Part shown: piece after piece, positions 49,401 to 60,364 of the stretch
Position numbering within the stretch: the first letter of the stretch is position 1
Layout: every line of letters starts with the position of its first letter
Source of the DNA: Monodelphis domestica
Taxonomy: Eukaryota; Chordata; Mammalia; Didelphimorphia; Didelphidae
NCBI RefSeq assembly: GCF_027887165.1
Contig: NC_077230.1
Location: 33,803,351-33,867,350, forward strand
Length of the DNA stretch: 64,000 nucleotides
Reading direction: 5' to 3'
Translations under genes and position numbers: made by a program
The notes under the pieces: model-generated
What the model saw: only the letters and a program-made list of their open reading frames with translations
Told to the model about the DNA's origin: nothing
The model's database searches: none

Positions 49401-52400
49401 TCAATACGTTTGAGATTTCTCATCTATATAAAATGAGGGGATGGCACAAGTTGACATCCAGTGTTACTTTCAAATCTACATCAGGGAAACTTCAACTCCT
49501 TACAAGACAAATCATGTATTAGTTGTGTTTAATGTAGAGGAGGAAGCGGTAGAGAGAGATGATACCATGCCACATGCACAAAACTTTTAACTTAATTGAC
49601 TTCCATTTCTTGTTTGTTTCTTTTTTTTAACATAAAAGTCAGGTTAGGTTATACCTATTCTCTTCGATATATGCCTACATAGACATGTGCCCCATAAAAA
49701 ACCAAAGTTCCTTTAACATATGGCTTTATCTTTCTTATGGAATTGAAATTTATGATTTTTTATAGTGTGTTTCTCTTTAGGTAACTTTTTGCATCATAAT
49801 AGAATATATTTTATGCTTTAATTATTTCCCTCTCAAATCTTGGATGATTCTAGCAATGTCCAAGGATACAATTGGAGGAACTTCTTTTGTTTTAAAAAAC
49901 ATGATAAACAAGTAAAGAATGTGCGCAAGCAGGAAGAAACTGACCTAAAGGTAAATTTTCATTATGTGAAATTTGTCATAAAGATTTATGTGCGTATCTC
50001 CATTTTAATTACTAGGGAATGAGCTTTTAAAATAATCTCTAAGACCCTTTCGCAGTTTTCACTGTCAAGGGTTATATTAGCATAGGCCAATCTAAGCTTT
50101 TAAATATTGTCTCTCTTGATCTCTAGCTATTTGATGACGCCTCTGCTTCTTTTATACCCCAAAGTTGCTGGTGTCTGACTGGACAGAAACTCAAGTTGGC
50201 CATTGGTTAAAGAGTATTGGAATGAAAAAATATATCCTGAAATTTGATTATAAAAGAGTAAGCAGTCAAGAACTTCTTGAATTAGACAATGATGCATTAA
50301 AAGTAAGCTTCAGAATTGGCTTTTTATATATGCTACATACAATTATATATTAACTTATTTTATGGTGGGCATTGGATGAAAAACAGTACAAATAATGGGA
50401 TTCCTATATATGGCCCATTTGACAACCTTATGGTTTTAAGGAAAACATGTTAACTACCTTTTTGAATGTAGTTTCAAGAAATGTTTTTTAATGTGATTTG
50501 TTCCCCCTTTTTTTTAGTATTCCTGCCATATGGTCATTCCTTTTTATTTCTATTTATTCATTGAAACCTTATGCCTTCTGTCTTAGAATATATAACATGT
50601 AAATTTCCAAAGAAAAAGAATTTTAAGGGGTGGGCAATGTGAGGCAAGTGACTGTCTCAGCATCATACTTCTAGGGGGTCACATTTGAAACCAGGACCTC
50701 TTTTCTCTAGGTATGGTTCTTAATCTATTGAGCCAGCATTCTTTTTTTTTTTAAGAATTCTATGAATTTTTTTAAAATATATTTTATTTGATCATTTCCA
50801 AGCATTATTTGTTAAAGACATAGATCATTTTCTTTTCCTCCCCCCCACCCCCACCCCCCATAGCCGACGTGAAAGTCCACTGGGCATTAGATGTTTTCTT
50901 GATTTGAACCCATTGCTTTGTTGACAGTATTTGCATTAGAGTGTTCATTTAGAGTCTATCCTCTGTCATGTCCCCTCAACCTCTGTATTCAGGCAGTTGC
51001 TTTTTCTCGGTGTTTCCACTCCCATAGTTTATCCTTTGCTTATCAATGGTGTTTTTTTCTCCTGGATCCCTGCAAGTTGTTCAGGGACATTACACCGCCA
51101 CTAATGGAGAAGTCCATTACATTCGATTATACCACAGTGTATTAGTCTCTGTGTACAATGTTCTCCTGGTTCTGCTCCTCTCGCTCTGCATCACTTCCTG
51201 GAGGTTGTTCCAGTCTCCATGGAACTTCTCCACTTTATTATTCCTTTTAGCACAATAGTACTCCATCACCAACATATACCACAGTTTGTTCAGCCATTCC
51301 CCAATTGATGGGCATCCCCTCGTTTTCCAGTTTTGGGCCACCACAAAGAGCGCAGCTATGAATATTTTTGTACAAGTCTTTGTGTCCATTATCTCTTTGG
51401 GGTACAGACCCAGCAGTGCTATGGCTTGGTCAAAGGGTAGATATTCTTTTGTCGCCCTTTGGGCATAGTTCCAAATTGCCCTCCAGAATGGTTGGATCAA
51501 TTCACAACTCCACCAGCAATGAATTAATGTCCCTACATTGCCATATCCCCTCCAGCATTCATTACTTTCCTTTGCTGTTATGTTAGCCAATCTGCTAGGT
51601 GTGAGGTGATACCTCAGAGTTGTTTTGATTTGCATCTCTCTGATTATAAGAGATGTAGAACACTTCTTCATGTGCTTGTTGATAGTTTTGATTTCTTTAT
51701 CTGAGAACTGCCTATCCATTTCCCTTGCCCATTTATCAATTGGAGAATGGCTTGTTTTTTTGTACAATTGATTTAGCTCATTATAAATATGAGTAATTAA
51801 ACCTTTGTCAGAGGTTTCTATGAAGATTTTTTCCCAATTTGTTGTTTCCCTTCTGATTTTAGTTATATTGGTTTTGTTTGTACAAAAGCTTTTTAGTTTG
51901 ATGTAGTCAAAATTATTTATTTTACATTTTGTGATTCTTTCTATATCTTGCTTGGTTTTAAAGCCTTTCCCCTCCCAAAGGTCTGACATGTATACTATTC
52001 TGTGTTTACCCAATTTACTTATGGTTTCCTTCTTTATGTTTAAGTCACTCACCCATTTTGAATTTATCTTGGTGTAGGGTGTGAGGTGTTGATCTATTCC
52101 TAGTCTCTCCCACACTGTCTTCCAATTTTCCCAGCAGTTTTTATCGAATAGTGGATTTTTGTCCCAAAAGCTGGGATCTTTGGGTTTATCGTATACTGTC
52201 TTGCTGAGGTCACTTTCCTCCAGTCTATTCCACTGATCTTCCTTTCTGTTTCTTAGCCAGTACCAAATTGTTTTGATGACTGCTGCTTTGTAATATAGTT
52301 TTAGGTCAGGGACTGCAAGGCCCCCATCATATGTGTTTTTTTTCATTATTTCCCTGGATATCCTTGATCTTTTGTTCTTCCAAATGAACTTTGTTATGGT

Positions 52401-55400
52401 TTTTTCTAAATCAGTGAAGAAGTATTTTGGTAGTTCAATGGGTATGGCACTAAATAGATAAATAAGTTTGGGTAGGATGGTCATTTTTATTATATTGGCT
52501 CGTCAAATCCATGAGCAGTTAATGTTTTTCCATTTGTTCAAGTCTAGTTTTAGTTGTGTGGCGAGTGTTTTGTAGTTGTGTTCATATAGTTCCTGTGTTT
52601 GTCTTGGGAGATAGATTCCTAGGTATTTTATTTTGTCTAAGGTGATTTTGAATGGGATTTCTCTTTCTAGTTCTTGCTGCTGAGCTGTGTTGGAGATATA
52701 TAGAAAAGCTGATGATTTATGTGGGTTTATTTTGTATCCTGCAACTTTGATAAAGTTGTTGATTATTTCAATTAGCTTTTTGGTTGAATCTCTAGGATTC
52801 TTTAAGTAGACCATCATGTCATCCGCAAAGAGTGATAACTTGGTCTCCTCCTTGCCTATTTTGATGCCTTCAATTCCTTTATCTGCTCTAATTGCTACTG
52901 CTAGTGTTTCTAGTACAATGTCAAATAGTAGAGGTGATAATGGGCATCCTTGTTTCACTCCTGATCTTATTGGGAATGCATCTAGTTTATCCCTATTGCA
53001 GATGATATTAGCTGTTGGTTTTAGATATATACTGTTTATTATTTTTAGGAATGACCCTTCTATTCCTATGCTTTCTAGTGTTTTTAATAGGAATGGGTGT
53101 TTTATTTTATCAAAGGCTTTTTCTGCATCTATTGAGATAATCATGTGGTTCTTGCTAGTTTGCTTGTTGATGTGGTCAATTATGTGGATGGTTTTCCTAA
53201 TGTTGAACCAGCCCTGCATCCCTGGTATAAATCCTACTTGATCATGGTGAATGATCCTTCTGATCACTTGCTGGAGTCTTTTTGCTAGTATCCTATTTAA
53301 GATTTTTGCATCTATATTCATTAGGGAGATTGGCCTATAGTTTTCTTTCTCTGTTTTTGACCTGCCTGGTTTTGGAATCAGTACCATGTTTGTGTCGTAA
53401 AAGGAGTTTGGTAGAACTCCCTCTTTGCTTATTATGTCAAATAGTTTGTATAGTATTGGGATTAACTGTTCTCTGAATGTTTGATAGAATTCACTGGTGA
53501 ATCCATCAGGCCCTGGGGATTTTTTCTTAGGAAGTTCTTTGATGGCTTGATGGATTTCAATTTCTGATATGGGATTATTTAAGAATTCTATTTCCTCTTC
53601 TGTTAGTCTAGGCAGTTTGTATTTTTGTATATATTCATCCATTTCTCCTAAATTGGTGTATTTATTGCCATATAATTGGGCAAAGTAATTTCTAATGATT
53701 GCCTTAATTTCCTCCTCATTGGAGGTGCTGTCCCCCTTTTCATCTTTAATGCTGTGAATTTGCTTTTCTTCCTTCCTTTTTTTAATTAGATTGACCAGTA
53801 CTTTGTCTATTTTGTTTGTTTTTTCAAAGTACCAGCTTCTTGTCTTATTTATTAAATCAATAGTTCTATCACTTTCGATTTTATTAATTTCTCCCTTAAT
53901 TTTTAGGATTTCTAATTTGGTTTTCTGCTGGGGGTTTTTAATTTGATCGCTTTCGAGTTTTTTCAATTGTATTTCCAATTGATTGATCTCTGCTCTCCCT
54001 TGTTTGTTAATATAAGCTTTCAGGGATATGAATTTGCCTCTGATTACCGCTTTGGCTGCATCCCAAAAGGTTTAAAAGGATGTTTCGCCATTGTCATTTT
54101 CCTTGATGAAATTATTAATTGTTTCTATGATTTCTTCTTTAACTAAACGGTTTTGGAGTATCATATTGTTTAATTTCCAATTGGTTTTAGATTTGGTTTT
54201 CCATGTACCATTACTAATCATTATTTTTATTGCCTTGTGATCTGAGAAGGCTGCATTCATTATTTCTGCTTTTTTGCATTTGTGTGCTATGTTTCTGTGA
54301 CCTAATGTATGGTCAATTTTTGTGAATGTGCCATGTGGTGCTGAGAAGAAGGTGTATTTCTTTTTATCCCTATTTATTTTTCTCCATATGTCTATTAATT
54401 CTAATTTTTCCAAGATTTCATTCACTTCTTTTACCTCTTTCTTATTTATTTTTTGATTTGATTTATCTAAATTTGATAATGGTTGGTTTAAGTCTCCCAC
54501 TAGTATGGTTTTATTGTCTATTTCTTCCTTCAATTCTCCTAGTTTCTCCATTAGAAATTTGGGTGCTATATTATTTGGTGCATACATGTTGATTAATGAT
54601 ATTTCCTCATTGTCTATAGTCCCTTTTAACAAAATATAATTACCTTCCCTATCCCTTTTGATCAGGTCTATTTTTGCATTGGCTTTATCAGATATCATGA
54701 TTACCACTCCTGCCTTCTTTCTATCAGTTGAGGCCCAGAAGGTCTTACTCCATCCTTTAATTCTGACCTTGTGGGTGTCAACCCGCCTCATGTGTGTTTC
54801 TTGAAGACAACATATGGTAGGGTTTTGATTCTAATCCATTCTTCTATTCGTCTACGTTTTATGGGTGAGTTCATCCCATTCACGTTCAAAGTTATGATTG
54901 TCATTTGTGGACTCCCTGGCATTTTGATTGCCTTCCCTAATTCTAACCTTTTCTTCTTAGGCTCTACCTTTTAGTCCAGTGATTTACTTTGAATCAGTCC
55001 CCTTGTCCCCTCCCTTGATGTTTCCCTTTTTAGTCCCTCCCTTTTTCTTCCCTCCCCCTCCCCCCTCTCTTTCCCTCCCTTTTTGTTCTCCCTCTCCCCC
55101 TCCCCCCTCTCTTTCCCTCCCTTTTTGTTCTCCCTCTCCCCCTACCCCCCTCGGTTTTCCCTTCTCCTTACCCTTGTTGGGTAAGATAGAATTCAAGATC
55201 CCAATGGATCTGGATGTTTTTCCCTCTCAGAGTTGATTTCCCTGAGATTGAGGTTTAAGTAAAAAAAACCAAACCCTCTCTTCCTCTCCTTCTTATAGGA
55301 GTTTTCTTCCCCTCCCCTTCCCATGTGAATCTTTGTGTGAGAACGATTATTCTATTTGGTCTTTCTTTACCCCCTATTTATACATTACATTTTCCCCACA

Positions 55401-57981
55401 TATTAGTATACATAGATTGATATAAATGTAGTCCTTATAGAAGAGAGTTTGAGTAAAAGAAAATAACATTTTTCCCCTTTCCTTAATATTTACCTTTTCA
55501 GGTATTCTTTGCTCTTTGATTTTCGGTATCAAACTTTCCACAGAGCTCTGGTCTTTTCTTTGCAAAAAGTTGGAAGTCTTCTATTTTGTTGAATGCCCAT
55601 ACTTTCCCTTGGAAGTATATAGTCAGTTTTGTTGGGTAGCTGATTCTTGGTTGGAGACCCAGTTCTCTTGCCTTTCTGAAGATCATGTTCCATGTCTTAC
55701 GATCATTCAGAGTAGAACTTGCAAGGTCTTGTGTGACCCTGATTGGCATTCTTTTATATCTAAATTGACTTTTTCTGGCTTCCTGTAGGATTTTTTCTTT
55801 TGTTTGATAGCTTTGGAATTTGGCAATTACATTCCTGGGAGTTGTCTTTTGGGGGTTTAGTGTAGAAGGTGTTCTGTGAGCTCTGTCAGTGGCTGTATTG
55901 CCCTCTTGTTCTAGAATCTCTGGGCAATTTTCTTTGATTATATCTTGTATCACCATGTCCAGTTTGGTGTTTATTTCTGGCTTTTCTGGGAGTCCAATTA
56001 TTCTTAAATTTTCTCTTCTCCCTCTATTTTCCAGATCTATCACCTTGTCGGTGAGATATTTTATGTTCTCTTCTAATTTCTTGGTGTTTTGGCTTTGCTT
56101 TATTAGTTCTTGCTTTAAAGCCTGGTTTTCTTTTACAGTTTGGTCAAACTGGTTTTGTAGATGCATGCATTTCTTTTGCATTATTTCCCACTTTTCCTCC
56201 CAGAGGGCTTCCATCTTTTTGGTCATTTCTGATTCAAATTCTTCATGGGTTTGTGGAGAGTTTCTATTTCCTTTGGAAGATTTTAGAGAATTTTCTTGTA
56301 TATCTTCTTCTATCTGCTCTGTATTTTGTATTTTGGCTCCATAGAATGTGTCTAAAGTCGCCCCTTTCTTCTTATTTTTCTTGGTATTTTGGGGCTTCTG
56401 TGCTTCTGTGAAGTTTGCTGCCATCTCTGAATGTGGAGGATTAGCTTTTCTTATCTCTGTCTGGTGATCAGAGGCTTTAGTCCTGGGCAGATTGTCCCTT
56501 CTATGAGCTTTCCCTGGGTTAAACTGAATATGCCTCACTGGAACTGGAATGGAAGGGTCGGACCACAAGGCCACACTCTCCCCCCGGCTCGCTTTCCGGA
56601 AGTTGCCTTCAGAATCGCTGGCTGTGAGGCTGTTTCCTCGGCCTGCGGGGGGATGGACTGCAGATAACCCAAGCTCTGAGGGCAAGGACTTTCACTGAGA
56701 CTTGGATAGCAGGATCCAGCCCGTGAGGCTGTTTTGCCCGCCCTGAGGGTTGCTGTTACTTTCACCCGGACTCGGGTAGAAGGCCCTGAGGGTTGTGGTT
56801 CGGAGGACTCTGCTCTCTGAGCCCGGCCAGGCTGCGGCTTCCGGGAGCCTTGGACTCTGCGCTCCTACCCCTGAGGTCCGAGTGATCTCGGGTTCTGGCT
56901 TTTGAGGGGAGCCGTACCTTTTGAACCGGGTCCAGGTCCAGGAGGAGGCTTCCCAGGGTCTGTGCTGTTGATCGTTTTGAATTTCGGCGCCTTAGGAGCT
57001 TTTGGTTTGAGATCGGTCGGGAAGGGTTTTCCGGAGATCTGAGCTTTAGCTTTCTCTAAGCCGCCATCTATTGAGCCATCATTCTTTGTTTTTTTAAGAA
57101 TTCTATGTATTAACAAACACTGGAAAGCAGAAAAGGAATATTTTAATTTTTGACCAGGCAGATTAACTTCACTGAAACAGATTAAAAAACAGTAATCATG
57201 GGAAATGGCAAGCTTTCATTTCATTTATAGTAAATACAATATCAATATTTTAAGCTTTAAATATCAAATATTGGTTAGAATAACATCTTTGTCATTGACT
57301 AGAGGTACTAGAGGAATATGATAATTGACTACACAAAACCCTGAAATATATTCTACTTGGATTCATTTGCCACATAAGAAAATATTAGGAGGATTTTTTA
57401 AAATGTAGCTTCTTTCACAATTATTTCTAAAATGTTCCTAATGTATTCTACTTAAGTACCTGTAAGCTGTAAATTTCTGATATTCTGGGTTCTTCAATTT
57501 GAAGACAAATGAAAATTATGCAATTAAAAATAATAAAAAAAATGTATAGTGTTTCAAATGCAACCATCTCTGGGCTCCCAACCAGTTAAGCAAATAAAAA
57601 TTAATAGATGAGAAATGTAGCTTCAAGTATAATTATGATACCAATAAGAAGGACCAACACTCTTCTTAGAAAAGATAGTTTTTAAGTGAATTCCTTAATG
57701 CATTTTAGAGTTCTACAATGTAATTTTTTTACTTCATTCAGAGATATTGAATATTTTCCTAATGTTGTAAAATCTGAGTTCTTCAGAAATGATACTTAAT
57801 TTAATGTTCAGGCTCATTATGTAAAGAGTTATAAAATATATTCATTTGAATGCATGCATGTAAAGTAACAGCTTTAATTTTTTTTCCAAAGTGCATTGGA
57901 ATCACTAAGAAAAGAGATCGCAAGAAAATCCTTAAGGGAAAAAGAAAATTCAACAGACAGAAAAAAATTAATACAATCTAA
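40307..57981 (+). CDS. Module C: neurabin-like linker-SAM exons without PDZ or promoter
   Basis: Six exons (40307-40403, 41498-41630, 48952-49054, 49854-49950, 50165-50302, 57892-57981) keep an open frame and compatible phases. They encode helical linker, basic hinge and SAM domain, paralogous to exons 6-11 of gene B. I find no PDZ exon, exon-5 homologue or promoter in 31.2-40.3 kb, where L1 pieces abut the first exon. The first exon needs an incoming phase of 2, exactly what exon 5 of gene B leaves at 14305, so splicing from gene B onto this module is formally possible. Otherwise it is a 5'-truncated pseudogene. The linker-exon size differences from gene B (26 and 3 codons) are multiples of three. 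The last exon is one base shorter than in gene A, giving a different tail. Confidence 0.62.
41498..41630 (+). CDS. Module C exon: acidic linker
   Basis: It has 133 bases, acceptor ATTTCAG and donor GTAAGA. It encodes [20 protein letters not shown] and later [16 protein letters not shown]. It is the in-frame shorter counterpart of 19191-19401. Confidence 0.68.
41860..45560 (-). mobile_element. Old near-full-length antisense L1
   Basis: From 3'UTR (41880) through ORF2 (including 'gatttttgtgaaagtcacac', antisense of the endonuclease region, and the endonuclease start near 43300), the inter-ORF spacer (43500-43800) and ORF1 (about 44100-44850) to 5' sequence. It contains a TTG run at 44799-44816. 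It is full of stops. Its 3' part is shared with gene B intron 7. Confidence 0.78.
46210..46800 (-). repeat. Two MIR-like relics
   Basis: 'ctactacaagaggaaactaa' at about 46265, and 'aaggcttattatcttgtttt' to 'cacccagctagtaaatggac' (46636-46785), have antisense MIR structure. Confidence 0.55.
48690..48840 (-). repeat. MIR-like SINE relic (minus), module C
   Basis: 'ccactcattttgtaggtgag' and 'gaaaatgaagcccagagaat' form the paralogue of the relic at 22540. Confidence 0.65.
48952..49054 (+). CDS. Module C exon: acidic run and FSWF
   Basis: It has 103 bases, acceptor ATTCTTAG and donor GTAAGA. It encodes [20 protein letters not shown] and [13 protein letters not shown]. Its phase of 2 at both ends equals exon 8 of gene B. 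Confidence 0.68.
49854..49950 (+). CDS. Module C exon: basic aromatic hinge
   Basis: It is identical in size and phase to the gene A exon at 171 and differs from it by two residues (Asn for Ser, Lys for Gln). Confidence 0.72.
50165..50302 (+). CDS. Module C exon: first part of SAM domain
   Basis: Its protein is identical to the gene A exon 482-619. It uses the same shifted acceptor (CAAAG at 50160-50164), needed for an open frame. Confidence 0.65.
50724..50764. repeat. Target-site duplication, left side of L1
   Basis: About 41 bases from TCTATTGAGCC to TTCTATG recur at 57067-57107. The uninterrupted single copy is at about 1040-1078 in the left duplication. Confidence 0.85.
50765..51116 (-). 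other. L1 3'UTR with G-rich tract
   Basis: Plus-strand 50840-50861 is CCCCCCCACCCCCACCCCCC, i.e. four G runs on the sense strand, a feature known from the L1 3'UTR polypurine tract. Confidence 0.85.
51117..54904 (-). pseudogene. L1 ORF2 (endonuclease / reverse transcriptase), three breaks
   Basis: ORF2 starts at ATG 54904 ([19 protein letters not shown]) and ends YNRM with a stop at 51117, about 1262 codons. Seen in order: endonuclease ([25 protein letters not shown]), reverse transcriptase ([46 protein letters not shown], the catalytic FADD) and the Cys-rich C-terminus ([18 protein letters not shown]). One base is lost near 54830, in the codons before NQNPTICC, causing a frameshift. A Gln codon became TAA at 54072-54074. 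A Gly codon became TGA at about 52500-52502, after NINCSWI. All else is open, so the copy is recently disabled. Confidence 0.92.
54905..55497 (-). other. L1 inter-ORF spacer with purine-rich tandem repeat
   Basis: About 590 bases separate the ORFs. On the plus strand 55030-55150 is nearly all C and T, with a unit of about 47 bases repeated two to three times ('cctttttgttctccctctcc', 'cccctcccccctctctttcc'). On the L1 sense strand this is a G-rich purine tract. Confidence 0.85.
55498..56424 (-). CDS. L1 ORF1 protein (RNA-binding chaperone)
   Basis: An open frame of 308 codons runs from [20 protein letters not shown]. The frame also stays open 87 codons further upstream (to 56685), but this Met fits the usual ORF1 start. 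Known layout: N-terminal basic region, coiled coil (about residues 60-140, with heptads such as [15 protein letters not shown] and [16 protein letters not shown]), RRM with the family signature [12 protein letters not shown], then a C-terminal domain with the [15 protein letters not shown] region. ORF1p trimerises and coats L1 RNA in cytoplasmic particles. No break was seen. Confidence 0.9.
   Translation of the reverse strand: MAANFTEAQKPQNTKKNKKKGATLDTFYGAKIQNTEQIEEDIQENSLKSSKGNRNSPQTHEEFESEMTKKMEALWEEKWEIMQKKCMHLQNQFDQTVKENQALKQELIKQSQNTKKLEENIKYLTDKVIDLENRGRRENLRIIGLPEKPEINTKLDMVIQDIIKENCPEILEQEGNTATDRAHRTPSTLNPQKTTPRNVIAKFQSYQTKEKILQEARKSQFRYKRMPIRVTQDLASSTLNDRKTWNMIFRKARELGLQPRISYPTKLTIYFQGKVWAFNKIEDFQLFAKKRPELCGKFDTENQRAKNT
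56425..57066 (-). promoter_or_regulatory. L1 5'UTR, CpG-rich internal promoter region
   Basis: It is the most GC- and CpG-rich stretch of the window ('ccccggctcgctttccgg', 'gaaccgggtccagg'). L1 5'UTRs of this kind carry the internal promoter of the element and often an antisense promoter, which here would point along the host gene direction. Promoter use is inference. Confidence 0.7.
57067..57107. repeat. Target-site duplication, right side of L1
   Basis: Partner of 50724-50764, with two or three mismatches and a slightly different T run. Confidence 0.85.
57892..57981 (+). CDS. Module C last exon: end of SAM domain, altered tail
   Basis: It begins [16 protein letters not shown] like gene A. 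One base is missing near 57938 compared with gene A, so the last 13 residues become [13 protein letters not shown] and the stop moves to 57979. The last SAM helix is changed, which may weaken the fold. An AATAAA follows at 58166. Confidence 0.62.
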   Translation, partial: CIGITKKRDRKKILKGKRKFNRQKKINTI

Positions 57982-58171
57982 CAATTAAATATATCAAAAA
58001 GATAATTCTGGAAGATACAGCAAAAATGAGAAAAATATAATTACATGATATTTACCTTTAATCTACTACTTCAACATATTATTTTGATATAGAATAATTT
58101 TTCATTGTTGAAAAATTATTAATATCATCCATAATAAGCATTACACATATTATACTGTATTTCTGAATAAA
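57982..58171 (+). other. Predicted 3'UTR of module C with AATAAA
   Basis: This is the same as the gene A 3'UTR, with AATAAA at 58166-58171. It has one unit-like stretch only, with no minisatellite. Confidence 0.45.
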
Positions 58172-59436
58172 CTGATTATAATATACACATATGCTCTCAT
58201 TTTTGTAGGAAATGGATATGGAATTTCCTCAGTACAACTGAAGGAATAGTGCTAAAAGCAATTTTCCTAGTATAACAGAAACTCTTAGATGTTTTCAATC
58301 TTGTTCAACTTTTCATTACCTCTGCCTATACCACCTGTAAAAAATCTGCCTCAAACATTGAATTGTTGCTTTCTTATTGTCCCAGAGTCCTTAATAGACA
58401 TTAATTGCAGAACCTTAATATTCTTCTCTCCAAGTCCAGCCCTCTCTATTCTTTGTTAATTTTACTTCAGAATCCAAATATGAACAAAAGAAATAAAAGT
58501 ATATAAAAATTTATACATATAATAAATATATATCTATACGGTATATATGATATGTGTGTGTGCATACATATATATTGCCCATGAGACCTCCTTCTTACCT
58601 TCTCCCATTAACTACTACATTGACTTCTCCATAGTTTTTTGGTCATAATACTCTCCAAATCATAGCTCAAGTGCTCCAAAATACTGTTTTACATTTATCA
58701 ATCTGTTAAAGAATGTTATTCAGTTAAACCAATGGCCAACGAGGTGCTTTTGTTGTCCTCTCCCAGGACAATATCTTTAACAACTCTGCCCACTTCTGCT
58801 CCCAAAGAGATAAAAGGAAAACGTGCTTTAGGACATCGACAACATGAAGCAATAGTTGTAAAGAGTGAAGAACTATAGAAACATGCATGGACTATACGCT
58901 ATAGCACCCTTGAGCTATTTAGCTTTAGAATCTTTGTTTTTTAATTCTTACTATAAGCTTTTAATAGACACAAGGATCATTTGTTTTAGTTTTGTTTTTA
59001 GACCTGTGGCCTGAAGGAGCCATGTGCACTAGGAAAGAAAATAGGAAAAGTTACTTGGTTTAGAGGATCATATGTATCATCTAAGTTTCCCTAGTGCATA
59101 TGGAAATATAAATGATCCAAGATAATTTCTTGGGATCTGAGAATGTCCATGAGAATAATAATCCACAGGAAGATCTCCATTGACTGGTGCTGCTGAAAGT
59201 AAGGACAAACCTGAGAACACAATGACAGTTTTATTCTAAAGGCTAAAGCCAGAGATAGGGACTTGTGTATTTCTAAAGGGACCGACTTCTGTAGGCATGA
59301 TGTGGCCTAGGAAGAAGAATCAAATTTCAGTTCAACAGGACTAAAACAATAGGAGATTCAAGAATGCCTGATTCCCTTTTACATGTGAATAAATTCTGTC
59401 ACAAAGGTAAGTTTAATAAGAAGTTACGGTGGCAGC

Positions 59437-59439
<3 letters not shown>

Positions 59440-59488
<49 letters not shown>
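59440..59488. repeat. (TG)n microsatellite, right copy
   Basis: A pure TG run, shorter than its partner at 3408-3466 and without the GCGCG interruption. Confidence 0.95.
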
Positions 59489-59490
<2 letters not shown>

Positions 59491-60364
59491 GAATCATTTT
59501 CAATTGCAAACAATATTTAATACTAAATCTAGGAGGAGATAGGAAATCTTTACAGACTACTGTGTAGAAAGACAGACATAAGGTGACATAGTTATACCTT
59601 TCTTTGAAAGCTCAATGCTGGAAGCACTGGATTAGGGAAGGATATGGCAGATATAATGCAGGCTTCAGGGGAGAAAGACCTGCTAAGAAGTTTTGTGTGA
59701 CAGAAGGGCAGGCCATGTTAGAGAGAAATGTTGGAAACGTCTCCACAGAGAAGCTTTGGCAACTGGCTGGATGGAGGAGGAATGATGGACTGAGCCTGTG
59801 AAGAAGACAATAGTTGGTGAGGCAGGATGATGAAATAGTGAGAGAGAGAAGAGGAAGAGGGGAGATTTTCTGATTAGAAAATAAGAATTTCAGCTTTGGA
59901 AATACTGAATATCAGATGTTTATAGGACAATGGTATAATTTAGAGAGGCATCACCTACCAAAAATTCAAGACTGGGATCTGGAAAGCTTACCACAATCTC
60001 AACACCCAAAGATTAAAGTCCAAATATTTGGAGAACAAAAAAAAAAACAACCCACGCCAATATACTTCTTTTTCACTGTCCTCTGATCAGGACTGATCTT
60101 CCTTCACCACTCTGCCTACTGCTACTGTCATAGAGCTAGAGAAAACATGCTTTTTGATGTCAGCAATAATTCACATTAGCTGTTGGGAGTGGAGCTATGT
60201 GGAAACGTGAGAGTGGTTTGGGTTCCTGAGTTGATTACATTACAAAATTCCTTTAAAAAAATCTTTTTCTCAACACTTTTCACATTTACATAAAAGGTTT
60301 TTATTCTTTTTAATTTTACATAGTTACAAGAGCCTTAGTTTAAAAGCCCTGGTTCACTTAAAAA

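Larger units (their letters stand above)
50765..57066 (-). mobile_element. Full-length young L1 retrotransposon (minus strand)
   Basis: This 6.3 kb element has a 5'UTR starting GATGGCGGC (57066 downward), ORF1, a spacer, ORF2, a 3'UTR and a short A-rich tail (T-rich at 50765-50790 on the plus strand). It lies in the SAM intron of module C, antisense to it, between target duplications of 41 bases. The left duplication copy has the empty site, so it landed after the segmental duplication. ORF1 is open. ORF2 has one frameshift and two nonsense codons, so this copy is probably not autonomous now. Confidence 0.96.

Noticed and set aside
52816-53241. Open frame of 141 codons on the plus strand
   Set aside because: It is the reverse of the L1 reverse transcriptase region.
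55889-56344. Open frame of 151 codons on the plus strand
   Set aside because: It is the reverse of L1 ORF1 and has no domain of its own.
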